Shown here one piece after another: positions 33,462 through 44,812 of a stretch of 64,000 bases of DNA. The stretch's first letter is position 1; each line of letters begins with the position of its first letter. Both the position numbers and the translations under genes were made by a program. This DNA comes from Gnetum montanum. Taxonomy: Eukaryota > Streptophyta > Gnetopsida > Gnetales > Gnetaceae. The notes under the pieces are model-generated. The model saw only the letters and a program-made list of their open reading frames with translations. It ran no database searches and was not told the DNA's origin. The stretch is taken from positions 1 to 64,000 of the forward strand of contig MNCI01027158.1 in assembly GCA_015680685.1 (NCBI GenBank), given 5' to 3'.

Positions 33462-34394
33462 CCTTTATACATTTTTCCAAATTTTTCAAAATTTTATTTA
33501 TTTTTAACAATCTGTGAATTTTCTTATGATCAAAATAAAGAATGTACTCTTGAATATTCCATTATCATGAAGCTATCCCTTATCATGGGTTTCCATCATT
33601 ACTTTTTTGGAGTATTTATCCAAAGAGGATGCAAAAAGATTAAGTGTGGGCTATAACTTAATAAATAGCTTCAACATCTAATGGATCATCTCTACTTCAA
33701 GAAGCATGATACCATATTATATCTATCTATTCACTTTAAATTCATTAGCCAAATATGATTTTATAACTTGCTTGATTACTTTATAAAAGAATATTACACC
33801 ATCATCACCTTTATTTGCTCAATGTGCTATGGATTTTTGTTTTCATAAATTATCATGTTTGTTTTCTTATGACCTAGGTTTGCGCCAAGGTGTAACCGCT
33901 TGAAAAGATGTTAGGCTTTCACTTCATTGTTAATCCTATTAGAAACCCTAATAAACCCTATTTTGTTAGAATGATGCTAATATGATGAGGATCATGTTTC
34001 TTTTCTACGAATGATTTTACCTTTTATGAAAAATAATATATAATTTAACATCATAGTTCATAAATAAGCAAATTTTCTTATTTTAAATTAAAATTTAATA
34101 TTTTGAATGGTATTGTTGAAATCAAAACGAGATGAGTATGTGCATATTTTGATGTATAACCAATACAAAAATTTTGTAAAAGTTAAGTAGAACTTTATAG
34201 TTCAATGCTAGCCACTCTAAAAAGGGTTGAACCATTTTGACTATCGACAAGAAAACAAGATAGGAAGAAACTAGCATAGAAAGAAAAAGAAAAAGTAGAA
34301 GCATGATGAAAAGGATGACTAATTTCAATCAATAAACTAGCTAAAAGAATAATGAGCAAGTCAGAGGTAGAATCAAACCCATAAACTACACTAT

Positions 34395-34470
34395 CCATTA
34401 GAATTAAACTCATAAGCTTTAAGTTTTCATCAAGTGTCTAATTATACTAACTACAATACCACTTATGCAA
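34395..34470 (-). repeat. SINE-like fragment (minus)
   Basis: The B-box-like complement AGAATTAAACTC lies at 34400-34411 and the A-box-like complement at 34452-34467. It is weaker than the other copies and sits head-to-head with the plus copy at 34518. Confidence 0.3.
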
Positions 34471-34517
34471 GTATTTAAAATGTAACCACTTACATAATGA
34501 TTTAGTAGAATAATAAA

Positions 34518-34580
34518 GTGTTAGCCTAGTGGTAAGACTCTTGATTTAGAAGCTCCAATTTATGCATTTGATCCTCAAAG
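34518..34580 (+). repeat. SINE-like fragment (plus)
   Basis: A-box TAGCCTAGTGGTAAGAC at 34522-34538 and a B-box-like CATTTGATCCTC at about 34565-34576. The spacing and order fit a tRNA-derived pol III promoter. Confidence 0.45.
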
Positions 34581-35659
34581 ATAATATTAAGTTATATATC
34601 TTGGTGTGTACATCTATTTGACTTCCAAAATTGACCATTTGCCTCCTCCTTACAACATACTCCTTCATGTCCTACCCCCCATCCTCTACACCACACACCA
34701 CTACCCCCTATGTACATGCTACCTTGAAGACATGGTAAGTTACACTACAAGTTAAGGTTGGAATCTGAGGTACATTAATAATTGTGATAATGTGTAGGAG
34801 AGGGAAGACAATGGTTGTAGCATTATTACATGTAGCTAACAAGAGGGGTGGAGGGACAATCTACTTTTCTAAATATTTCATGGTTTAAGTCACATGGTGT
34901 AGCTACCAACCTCCAAAATTAAGTCTACTTTCCTAGCGACAGTTGCTAACGTAGTAGCAGGACCATGAAAAGCTTGACCCTACACGGTTAATTCATAAAG
35001 AAATAGATATACTTTAATCTGCTCAAGCCTGTAATGGTAGCAAAGTTTGCTCCTCACATGGTGGTTGGACCATGAAAAAGTCAACCCCCCATAAGCAGCA
35101 AAGCTAGACATAGTTTTGTCTTTTGAAAAGGAGAGCAAAGTTTTAACATTGACTCAAGCTTATTCACAACCATTCTTCTTTTGAAAACAAGAGAGCAAAG
35201 TTTTGAGACTAAATCAACTTGTAAATAAGCTTTTGGAAATAAACATTTTCCTTTTGGAAAGAAACTCTTACCCTTTTAAAATCATATTTATAGTTTGATA
35301 TCATATTTTGTTATTTTAGTCTATATTTTTCAGTTGTAAGTTACTTATATGATTAAATCCTAGTTTTTGTGAAGTTAAATCCTTAAAAAAGTTTTAGCAC
35401 TTTATTTTGTTGCATGGTGCTATATTTTATTTACTTTATTGAGACATTACACCAAAATAATAGCATCAACATTTTAAAACTTTCAAAAACTATTAATATA
35501 ATAAATTCAATTTTTTAAAAATTAGCTTTTTTATGTATATCATTTTTTCTACTAATACATCATTAGTATTCTTATCATGACAACTCAAATGCTATAAAAA
35601 TTTTACTACTTACAAAATTAATGACATTTCATTTTATAGAAGTTTATAACTCATTGCTA

Positions 35660-35720
35660 TTTAGTATATTCAAACTTGTGTCTAGGGTTTTCAAGCCAAG
35701 ACCCGTACCATTAAGTTGAC
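35660..35720 (-). repeat. SINE-like fragment (minus)
   Basis: The reverse strand reads TGGTACGGGTCTTGGCTTG, then CTAGACACAAGTTTGAATA. It aligns by eye with the copy at 25315-25386 (A box, GTCTTAGC, then GTTTGATTC). Confidence 0.4.
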
Positions 35721-36499
35721 ATTTCATTATTACCATCATAACCTTATCCCAACAAAATGGGATCAGGTATATGATTATTTTTCTACCATTTATCAATATA
35801 AGGAGCTACATCTTTCCTTTTTTCATATAGCTTTTTTATAATAATGATAATGTAATTATATTTTTTGTAGATTCATTATTAATGTTCTTTACACGTACCG
35901 AAGTCATCTGAGACACCAATTTTTTATATCTCATCTAAAATATACTAATTTAAGCTAAGAATTACATTAATAAATGAGTGGCTTAAGAAATGAGGATACA
36001 GCTTTCCACATAGAGTGTTGTGTATGGAATGATATACAATGGCAGTGCAAAGACAATAAGAAGAATACATGGCAGCCAGACCCCTCTCTCTCTATCGCTG
36101 CATGCACCACTAACACCACCATGCATTTACTCAGAGTCACACATGCACTATTTCCAACCTCGCCCTTATTCAAACATGAACACCGTAGCTAAACCTGCAA
36201 TAGTCCATCTGTCTGATGATGCAAATGAAAATTGTAAAGTTAATGGACACTACCCCTATTTAATCAATTCTTCTTTCTTTAAAGGGAGTAGTATTCTAGT
36301 AAGAAAATTAGAGAAAGTTATTTCAAATGNACAATATTAGTTATTAAAGTTCAACACTTGCTCCATGCCAAACAATGCACTTGAGACACATTTAAGTTTG
36401 ATAAAAGTATCTATTTTTTTGATTCTATATTTTTCCCCCTTTACCACTACTTATTACAATTGAACACATTTAAGTTAATACCTTATTTTTATTAAATTT

Positions 36500-37520
36500 T
36501 AGATTATTTTTGTATTGTCTCAAGGATGAAAGTCAATGTTAGCAAAACCAAAATGATGATGTGTGGTCCAAGATCTTTTGCATATGATTTTTATATTTAG
36601 TAGAGAAAATGGAAATTGTCTCCTTACATAAGTATTTAGGCATCTCAGTTTCAATAGATATTTTTAGCAAGATTGTATTACTTAGAAGGTTTGAAATAGT
36701 ATCTATGCTTTAAATTTAGTTTATAGTAAATATAGACAAGAATAGATTGGGGCATGGGATGTTCATAAGAAAATGTACACTAAACTTGTTTAGGTAGTTT
36801 TATTATACAATTATGAAACTTGGGGAACCAATTTACTTCCAATGCAATGGAAACATTTGGAATACGTCCAAAAATAACTTTTATCATGAGAGCTCCAAGT
36901 AGAAGTTCAAGTTGTGCTTGATATTTTATTAATAGAAGTAGATATGCTACCTATAAAAATTGCAACACTTCAAAAATTTCTATAGTTTTATAAAAAAGAT
37001 GCTTACTTGGTTTAGCATCCACCTATCCATGGAAGTTTATAAGATCACTCAAAGACAATGATGGTTTAATGATGAAAAAAATATCTCCAAAAATAGAATA
37101 ATGACCATAGAAGTTTAAGGTCACTCAAGAAAAGGATGGTTTAATGATGGAAAAAAATGTTTCCAAAAATTGAATATTAAAGATCAAGATTTAAACTTAA
37201 GATTTAAGGATATGAAAATAGGGATCAAACAAAAGGCATTGAAGCACATGGGGACAAGTATGTAGCATCCATAAAAGAATACCTACTTATTTATCTAATG
37301 CTATTTCTAAACAAAATAAGGTGGCAATCATACGTACTTGTGTGGGATCTCACTATCTATTGATTAAAATAGGGAGATGGATTAATCTTCAAAGAGAAAA
37401 ATGCATCTAAAAATTTTGTATACATGTAGTAGTGGAAGATGAAGAGCATAAAATCATCATTGGAAGCTATAATGCTTATCTCACTAAGTGGGATCTTGGG
37501 AGATTTTAGTAGATGAGCAA
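36500..37520 (+). pseudogene. LINE (non-LTR retrotransposon) RT C-terminus and tail, decayed
   Basis: Plus-strand blocks in different frames follow the layout of plant LINE proteins after the RT palm. GMKVNVSKTKMMMCG (about 36530) is the RT thumb-proximal block; YKYLGISVSID (about 36635) follows. Then VLLYNYETWGTNLLPMQWKH with QVEVQVVLDILLIEVDMLPI (about 36795-36960) is the post-RT block, and IIRTCVGSHYLLIKIGRWIN with VEDEEHKIIIGSYNAYLTK (about 37330-37490) is the Cys/His-rich C-terminal part, its Cys residues mostly lost. Many stops and frameshifts. The 5' part, including the endonuclease and catalytic RT core, is absent, which is usual for 5'-truncated LINEs. Confidence 0.65.
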
Positions 37521-37604
37521 AATTTTAACCTTTTTGAGTGGCTATTCCTAGGTGAGAACCCAAGTCTTCAACTTGAGAAACAAGCACCTTATCATCACTC
37601 TAAT

Positions 37605-37988
37605 TGATGATCCCTTATAAAATCAATTTTTTTATAGCTACAATATTGCGTATCCAATATCGGAGCTACAATATCATGTACCTGATATCGAAGCCCAAGC
37701 TACAACATCAGATATCCTTGCATGACACGTGCCTAGCTATAAATACAACACTTAGGCACATGACCAATGACACAATTTCATCCACCCTTACTAAAACTCT
37801 TTGAATTTTTTTTCATGAATTTAGACTTAGCAATTAAAAGTGTGAATTCCTACAGTGTGGTATGAACTAGTGAATGACATCTTTATTTGAGAATTTTGTA
37901 CTTGGGCACAAGTGTGAATGGAAATAAAGATCGAGTTATTTCATACTATTTAGCATTCTCCTAGTTTTACTATTTTACTTAGAATAAT
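37605..37988 (+). repeat. Partial 5' LTR of copy B
   Basis: Begins TGATGATCCC and shows the family U3: ATATTG/ATATCG words at 37645-37710, TATA box TATAAATA at 37738-37745, then the ACACTTAGGCAC and CTACAGTGTGGTATGA segments. It stops at ...TTTACTTAGAATAAT, about where 32930 lies in the intact LTR, and the inverted LTR begins. Confidence 0.75.
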
Positions 37989-38630
37989 TGATGAGCGATG
38001 AGTACCCCGACACTCAACCATACAAATCACTAAGCATTCACACATGATCTAGTTAAATTCCATGAACGCTGTGTTTTCCAGTACACTAGTCTCTAGGAAG
38101 TGAATTTTCCCTAACAATCATTCATTGTCTTCCCAATTACATGTGTGACATGCAAAGTATGGTTAAGTGTAATCGAGGCATATGATTTTTATTAATTTTT
38201 TATGTTGTATGTTTTGGGTGCTTATAACAAAGGATTGATGGAATGAAGTAATTCAATTACTAACTTAATCGAACTAACTACACCTAACTAATCCTAACAT
38301 AAGCATTTGGTCCCACTTGCCGTACACATCCTAAACATGATTAGTCTACTGGGTTACCAAACGTTAAGCGTTACTAAGATTACCAAGTCCTAAGCATATG
38401 CTCGAAGTGGTCATACTTATGTGCTTAATTAATCACTACTTAATCTAGCTTAGTTTAGCTTAGTTTAGCCTAATTGATTATTTAATTACTTAAAGCATTA
38501 AAGGAAATGCCATAAAACATTAAATGCATAAAATCAAATCACAAATATCTGGTCCATACTGATATCAAATCCCTAATGTTGGGTCCTCGAAATTAGATCT
38601 TGCAAAATCTATATATATGTAGGGACTTTG
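37989..38630 (-). repeat. Inverted LTR of the same family (right edge unresolved)
   Basis: Starts TGATGAGCGATGAGTACCCC, which is the reverse complement of the family's LTR end (GGGTACTCATCGCTCATCA on the minus strand). It parallels 42789-43300 and 52319-52800 (for example GGTTACCAA, then TGCTCGAAG and the GTCGTACTTA-like block). I cannot locate its far end; sequence from about 38640 belongs to the element interior. Confidence 0.65.
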
Positions 38631-39155
38631 AAAATTTTTTCATCATTTTTCATTTGAAACAAGGGAGATTTTTTGAATTTTCTTTTCCAGTATGAGCTCT
38701 AACCTCCTAGCTTTCCCTTGCCCTAGCTTGATTAATATCACTCCAATTTTCATGCTTTTTGAACCCATTTGATCATGGAGTGGTCAACTTAGTCGTTGGG
38801 GGGTGCCAGTGAGGAAAATCTGAGCTAATTTTTCAAAAAATTCTAACACTGGAAGACACTTTAAGGTTAAGTATGAAGAGATAGTTCAAATTTAAAAAAA
38901 AAATCAAACATACTAAAGCCAAAATAATCAATTAATGATCTTAAGGATCACTAACCATCATACATATGAACAAAATGAGCAATTGTAAAGGGTTATCAAG
39001 AGATTAACACTAATGGGATAACTTTTTGAAAATTTTTCTAACTCTGCAATCTTAACAACTAAGAACTTAATAAAAATAAGGGTATGAGTAGGGTATGAAA
39101 CCATTAAGAATACATGGAAAAAACCTTAGTAATTCTAATTACTTAATGATTGCAT

Positions 39156-41843
39156 ATGGTCCTAAGAAGAGGAGGAGCACAAGGAGGACCTTCACAAGGA
39201 GCAAGCAAAAGACTAGGAGGCTAAGGCAAAGGTCGAAACGAAGGACAAGAACCAAAATAGAAGGAGTAGGAAGCACAATCATTTAGCATTCATCAAGAGA
39301 CTCCTGCTACATGACAATCAGCCCAAGGAGAGGCAAATTAACCACAAGTTGAAGGACAACACCTCACATTGTTGTAAGACTACCTTCAAGCAATTCAAGA
39401 AAGATCCATCCTAACCATGGTGATTATGGAAATGAACTTTGTCCCGTTCATGGAATTTATTCCTGAAGCAGTACAAACGCAACTCTAAGCATCATAGCTA
39501 TGGCCTATCCTATCATAGAATGGTGAATGATGCCTTGGAGAAACATACTAGTTTTGGCACAACAAGGAAGAGGGAACCATTGTCAACATTGAAAGAATCT
39601 TGGTGTCATTCTCAATCAAGGGAATTGCAGAAGTTTTGAACATACCCAACGAAGGGGCACAGGTAGCACATCTGTCCACCCGATCTAATCCTGAAACCAA
39701 AAAGTTATGGTTGAAAAAAACTTATGGAAAGGAAGATAAGGGCTATAATGAACTAACTCTAGAGGAAAGAATATACTTTAAAATTAGCACTTATCATCTA
39801 TTTCCAACAAAAGGACTCAATCGACTATTAACTTATGCAGCTAGAGGAAGTGTGATTTTGATGGGCAAACACAATGTCAACCTTGCACAATTGTACTTCA
39901 TGGAAATGCAAAGGTGGTTTGAAGAAAGAAAGGCAAGAAGGCCAATACTTCCATTCCCTTACATTATCAGGAAGTTGTGCAAGTGAGGCAAAATCATAGA
40001 ATACACCAATGACATTCCCAAGAGGGCCCAAAATGCTTTATATGCTAAGTTGCTCAAACTAGCTCCACCAAGGAAAGACCATGGTAAGGAGCAAGAGCAA
40101 GAATAAGAACAAGATCAACAACAAGAGAAATGGTAAGAACAAGAGTAAGCAAGGCCTAGTAGCCAATAGCAAGGGCAACAACAACCATAGGTTTCATCGC
40201 CATTGCTATAATATTATCGAGCATCGTTCAACCATCTGCAACAAATTGCAAAAATAATCAACTGGGAAATAAGGGAAGAGGTCAATCTGTATAGAGTAAT
40301 TGACAATGCCATAGGACTCATAGTTTCAACTAATCTAGCAAATGGAAAATTTTCATTGTATTCAAGAGGAGAGGTACAATGGTCACAATAGATCTTTGGA
40401 AACACTACAATATTCCAAGTGGTGCTAGAGATTAGAGAAGGAGCCATGGTTGTGGTAATGCAGCACCAGGATGTAGCAAGAGTAGTAGAGGTGATCACTA
40501 ATCACATCAAAAAATCCTTTAATGTACCTGTTGTACCACTAGCAGATCTAACTAAAGCCAGAGATGCCCAAATGTTAGCCAGAACCTTGATGACTCTTTC
40601 CAATCATGAGGATGTGCTTGATAGGCTATTGCAGACTAGGTAGGTCATCATAACCCTCTTCGACATTCCCAGTACAATTTGAACTCATAGCTACCAAAGG
40701 AAAACTAATCATGGTAGAGACCAGGGCAAAGAATGTGGAAGTAGAAGTTCTAAAACTACAAGAAGAGCTCACAGCCCTAAGATTTGAAAGAACAGATCCC
40801 ACATAATTTGTTGCACCTGACCAGACCAAGCAATTTAGAATAGATTAGATCATCAGATTAATTAAGTAGAATAACAATTGACAAATGAGAAGAAGAAAGT
40901 GGTATGGAGTGCCTCTGTAGCTAAAGCACAGATGTATGCACATGTGAAGGCACTTACTGTAGTTCAAAAAGAAAATAAGCAACTTGCTACTAACAACCTG
41001 AGGTTGACCACTGTGGAGAAGTGGAAAAACATCCTAGAGGAGAGCATCCATTAGTTAAGAAAATAACTGATGAAGGTCAACTAGGATATGAGCCACCTCA
41101 TGAGAGAAAATAGAACCCTCTTTATGGAGGAGGTACACACCATTAGACAAAAATCAGCCATTAAAATCAGCACGTGGAAAAATGAGGCAAAGAAACATGA
41201 AAGGCTCAAGGAACACTTTCATGACTAGGTGGACATGTACAAATAGATAAACAAGAAGAAAATCCAAATGGCAAATGCCAGAATCAACTCCATATCATGA
41301 CAAAATATTGACTGGCAACCCATATGGAATAGTAAAGAACAAAGACCTACAAATCAAGAACCTGAAAGAGTACATGGGATTAGCTAACCTTCGTTACACT
41401 AACTTGGCCATGTTAATAGCATGCAGGCCTAGAAATGAGTTAGAACAAGAAGTAGCAACCACATATGCACTATATGAGAAAGAGTTTGGGGATAGAAAAG
41501 ATGCTTTACAAAAACTCCAAGTGGAAAACTCTAAACTAGAAATAGTGAAGGTTGGCTACCATGGGTAAAAAGATGTTGCAACAAACCTAGCTAGGAGATT
41601 ATCAAACTACCATGATTTACAAGAAAAGGCTAGAGCATTCAAGGAAGAGAGAAGGAAATTAGTAGCCTAGTATATCAAAGAAAATCAAATTTTTTCATAG
41701 CTTCCATGCCCATGGGACATGCCGATTCCATCAAACATTAGTTCATCAACATAGACGGTTCACAATCTCAATATGAAAGAAGAAAAACTTCAAGTGCTTC
41801 TCAATTAGTACAGACTTCAAAAGCTTGATGATAAGGGGAAATA
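39156..41843 (+). pseudogene. Post-pol extra ORF of the Athila-like family (copy B), unknown function
   Basis: This is the best-preserved copy. It starts at the ATG at 39156 with GGPSQGASKR and passes through MNFVPFMEFIPEAVQTQL. It then shows a clear block in 39600-39986: ILVSFSIKGIAEVLNIPNEG, YNELTLEERIYFKISTYHLF, NVNLAQLYFMEMQRWFEERK and FPYIIRKLCK. A Gln/Glu-rich stretch follows, then VVVMQHQDVARVVEVITNHI with FNVPVVPLADLTKARDAQML (40419-40643), and coiled-coil-like helices to about 41843 (ELEQEVATTYALYEKEFGD). No signal peptide or membrane segment is seen, so the product is not an obvious envelope protein although it sits where Athila elements carry an env-like ORF. Stops occur at several places. 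The same protein is encoded at 56254-53440. Confidence 0.65.
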
Positions 41844-42788
41844 ACCAATAGAAGAGCCACCATCATCTAGAACAACATAAGGCTACATCCAGCTTCGCCA
41901 AATTTTGTTCTTTTTGTAAAGATGACATGTCATGACTTATGTCATTTTTGTAAACTCCATTGCAACATTAGAGAGTCATGTATATAAGACTCAATGTTAT
42001 GTAAACCTATCTCCCAATTTTGTAAGGAACTCCATCCCCATTTTGTTTTAACTTGAAGATGAGTTTTCAATTAGACATGAGGGTATGATAAATCCAAATT
42101 TTTTTTGACAATGCTATCGGGTATCTAATATCGAAACCATGATATCAAATCACCAATATCGAGGCATAAGATACGATGTCACATATCTGATATCGCAAAC
42201 ATGTGTGAGCCTAAAAATATAACACTTAGGCGCACCGTCCACATACAGTTTCATTTCACACTTAGCGAAATTTTGTTAGTTTGTTTTCTCAATTTTAGCA
42301 CTTACCACTTAGCAGTGACTGCCCGCAGTGTGATGTTTAGTAATTGAATAAAGTCTCTATTCAAGTGAGAGGTACTTGGACACATTTCATGCATGGAAAT
42401 AAAGATCAAGATTACTCTACATCATTACAACATCACTTAGTCTTTACTGTTTTCACTTAGCTTAATGTTTACTGTTTTCATTAGTTATTAATTTACTTTC
42501 TATGCACTTTCCTATTCTTGTTGTTGAGCAGAATGAGTATGATTAATCTTAAGCACTTTAAGTGTAATTGTTTGGTAACCCAGTAGTATCATCACTTGCT
42601 ACACTCTTTAGTGTGGTACTTGGTAATCCCAGTAGTAGTGACATGAAGTCCAAGGTGTGAACAAAAGGTCAAGATTGGATGCTCATCACATAGGCTAGAT
42701 TAGATTTGTTTACTATTTCTTAGAATTAAAAACCTTTACTCTTACCTTATGTTTTCTAGGCAAATTATGGCCAACACAACATCATTAT

Positions 42789-43675
42789 TGATGAGTGGTG
42801 AGGTACCCCTACACTCTACCATACCAATACGAGTGTACACGCGCGATCCGGTCGAACTCCGCAGACTAAATGCCTTAACACCACAAGAAACGCTTGGGGT
42901 TAATCATTCGTTGTCTTCCCAGGCTTGCTTGTATGTGTCACGGTGTATGGTTAAGCAAGTGTGAGGTATGTGATTTTTTTGGTATTTTTCAGGTTTATCT
43001 CCTTATGCTATCAGAGAGGAAGGGTTGAGAAACTAAGCTAACTCTAACTAAGGATCTAAGTCTAAATTAACTAGCGTCAGCATCCGTTCCCACCTACCGG
43101 ACACACCCTGAACTATGCAACTGTGGCTTACCAAACGCTAACCGTTACTGGGATCACCACACGTAACGCAAGTGCTCGAAGCGGTCGTACTGAGGCACCT
43201 ATTTAGCTTAAGTGTGATAAGCAGTCGATTCCTTAGCTAGCCGTACACACCCGTGGGTGCTCGTAACTAAGTCGTACTTATCACACGTTCTAGCCTAGCA
43301 ATGAGNNNNNNNNNNNNNNNNNNNNNNNNNNNNNNNNNNNNNNNNNNNNNNNNNNNNNNNNNNNNNNNNNNNNNNNNNNNNNNNNNNNNNNNNNNNNNNN
43401 NNNNNNNNNNNNNNNNNNNNNNNNNNNNNNNNNNNNNNNNNNNNNNNNNNNNNNNNNNNNNNNNNNNNNNNNNNNNNNNNNNNNNNNNNNNNNNNNNNNN
43501 NNNNNNNNNNNNNNNNAGCCAAAATTGGGAAATAAGGGGAGTGTCGCCTCTTATTTATAGATATGGCGGTGGACCGCGATATCACGTATGTGATATCGCA
43601 AGGAAAGACGCGATATCGCGTACACGATATCGCATGGGATGCGTAAATAAGTAGATCATAGCAATGAATTAGCCA
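42789..43675 (-). mobile_element. Solo LTR inserted in the 3' LTR of copy B
   Basis: Starts TGATGAGTGGTGAGGTACCC and ends TTAGCCA, with ATTAT duplicated on both sides (42784-42788 and 43676-43680). It is inverted relative to its host LTR. Its U3 (43565-43640) carries the sharpest GCGATATCGC palindromes in the window, so it is probably the youngest member. It contains the 211-base N run. Confidence 0.8.
43306..43516. other. Assembly gap (211 N)
   Basis: A run of N inside the solo LTR. Any reading frame spanning it is meaningless. Confidence 0.99.
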
Positions 43676-43864
43676 ATTATCATATACCTCACCATGAGTT
43701 AAACCATGTGCATCGATTTTACTAGCTCACAGGGAAAGGCAATGATCGCAAACTTTAACCAATTACTAGCATAATCACATTGCCTTGTCTATGGAATTCA
43801 ATCAGCCTATGCATAAACACTTGAAACTCATATGGTTGGGTGTTGGATACTCCATCACTCATCA

Positions 43865-44812
43865 ATTAGTTTGCACTACTTTGCATAGAAAAGTACGATC
43901 CTTAAACCTTCGTATGCTATCCTAAGGGTGTTGTTCAAGACATATTTCTTAATGCTTTACTTTTAAAAAAATTGTAGGAGACTATAACAATGCTTTAAAT
44001 TTGACTTTTTAAATAACCTTCTACTTAATAAAACAATAAACTAATCACTTAAACCACCTATCACTATATTTAAAAATATACTATTTAAAAATATGATAGC
44101 TATAAGGTAAAGCACACCATCTTATTTTTGTCCAACAAAGAACCGCACCAGCATGTCCATCAACCATCACTTTCCAAGCAAAGAGACCAACTGTATGCGA
44201 ATTTAAGTTACAATCAAATGGAATAGTAACATGCCTACACAGGCACTCATTTCTGAACTTTTAAAGACAATGGATGCTTTACCCAAATTCGCAAATATGG
44301 GAGAAGAGGAATCCTGGTATATATTTGTAAAATGGAAATGGAAAACATTAAAGAGAAAAAATCAATAATAATAAAATGATGTCGAAGATGTTACGACAGC
44401 TGCGCATAGTGTAGCGGTGCGATGGTACCGTCAGGGCAAACCCGAGTGTAAGTTTTTGATAAGTGTCGGACGACCAAGGAAATCAAGACGATCGAGTTCA
44501 TCATTTATTTTATTACCTGGACCACGTGGTTTTAGTAATTCCGGGTGAAAGATGAAATAATTCAAAAAATAGAATATCCATAAATCTAAGTAGCTTTGTA
44601 AAATGTGAAACAAAATATGTTTAAACAGCTGAAAATTTTATCAAGACACACATATCAAAGAATCCGAAAAAATTTGGCAGGTTAGGTCAAAGATAAATCG
44701 CTTGAGGAATTATTGATTTCTCTGGAAAGGTTAATATAAAAGTCAGGCCAATCCACCAGGTTGAACCCATAGTCAACACAACGAGTAATCATCCCAAGGT
44801 GGGTCACGTTAT
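43865..44812. other. Apparently low-copy flank left of the Copia element
   Basis: No domain is recognised. A minus-strand frame at 44613-44431 (RLDFLGRPTLIKNLHSGLP) is in less AT-rich sequence than its surroundings and could be an exon fragment, but I cannot identify it. Ends in GTTAT (44808-44812), the Copia target duplication. Confidence 0.4.

Larger units (their letters stand above)
33462..36500. other. AT-rich interval with SINE-like fragments, no gene
   Basis: Short reading frames here carry no recognisable motif. Apart from the SINE-like pieces at 34395-34580 and 35660-35720, a short C-rich patch at about 34650-34700 and one isolated N at 36330, I see nothing definable. Confidence 0.5.
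37605..43864 (+). mobile_element. Rearranged Athila-like element with long extra ORF (copy B)
   Basis: The left edge is a partial plus-oriented LTR (37605-37988), cut by an inverted LTR of the same family from 37989. The interior (about 38640-42085) matches the 3' interior of the 25.8-kb element and encodes the extra ORF. The 3' LTR (42086-43864) is itself split by an inverted solo LTR. gag and pol are absent. The flanks do not carry a matching direct target duplication (CTAAT at 37600-37604, ATTAG at 43865-43869), so I treat the unit as rearranged rather than as a simple insertion. Confidence 0.65.
42086..43864 (+). repeat. 3' LTR of copy B, interrupted by a solo LTR
   Basis: Starts TGATAAATCC after the purine-rich GACATGAGGGTA and ends CTCATCA at 43864. 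The U3 shows well-kept GATATC/AATATCG words (42115-42205) and a decayed TATA (CTAAAAATAT, 42211-42220). Removing 42789-43675 plus one copy of ATTAT restores a continuous LTR that aligns with 50343-51197. Confidence 0.85.

Noticed and set aside
33945-33970. Telomere-like AAACCCTA units
   Set aside because: Only two imperfect units in AT-rich DNA, too few for an interstitial telomere array.
35967-36340. Overlapping short frames on both strands near 36.0-36.3 kb
   Set aside because: No motif, one spans an N, and there is no context supporting a gene.
43295-43654. Reading frames spanning the N run
   Set aside because: They consist mostly of unknown residues and reflect the gap, not coding sequence.
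37600-43869. CTAAT and ATTAG flanking copy B as a target duplication
   Set aside because: They are reverse complements of each other, not direct repeats. The left LTR is also partial, so this is probably coincidence.
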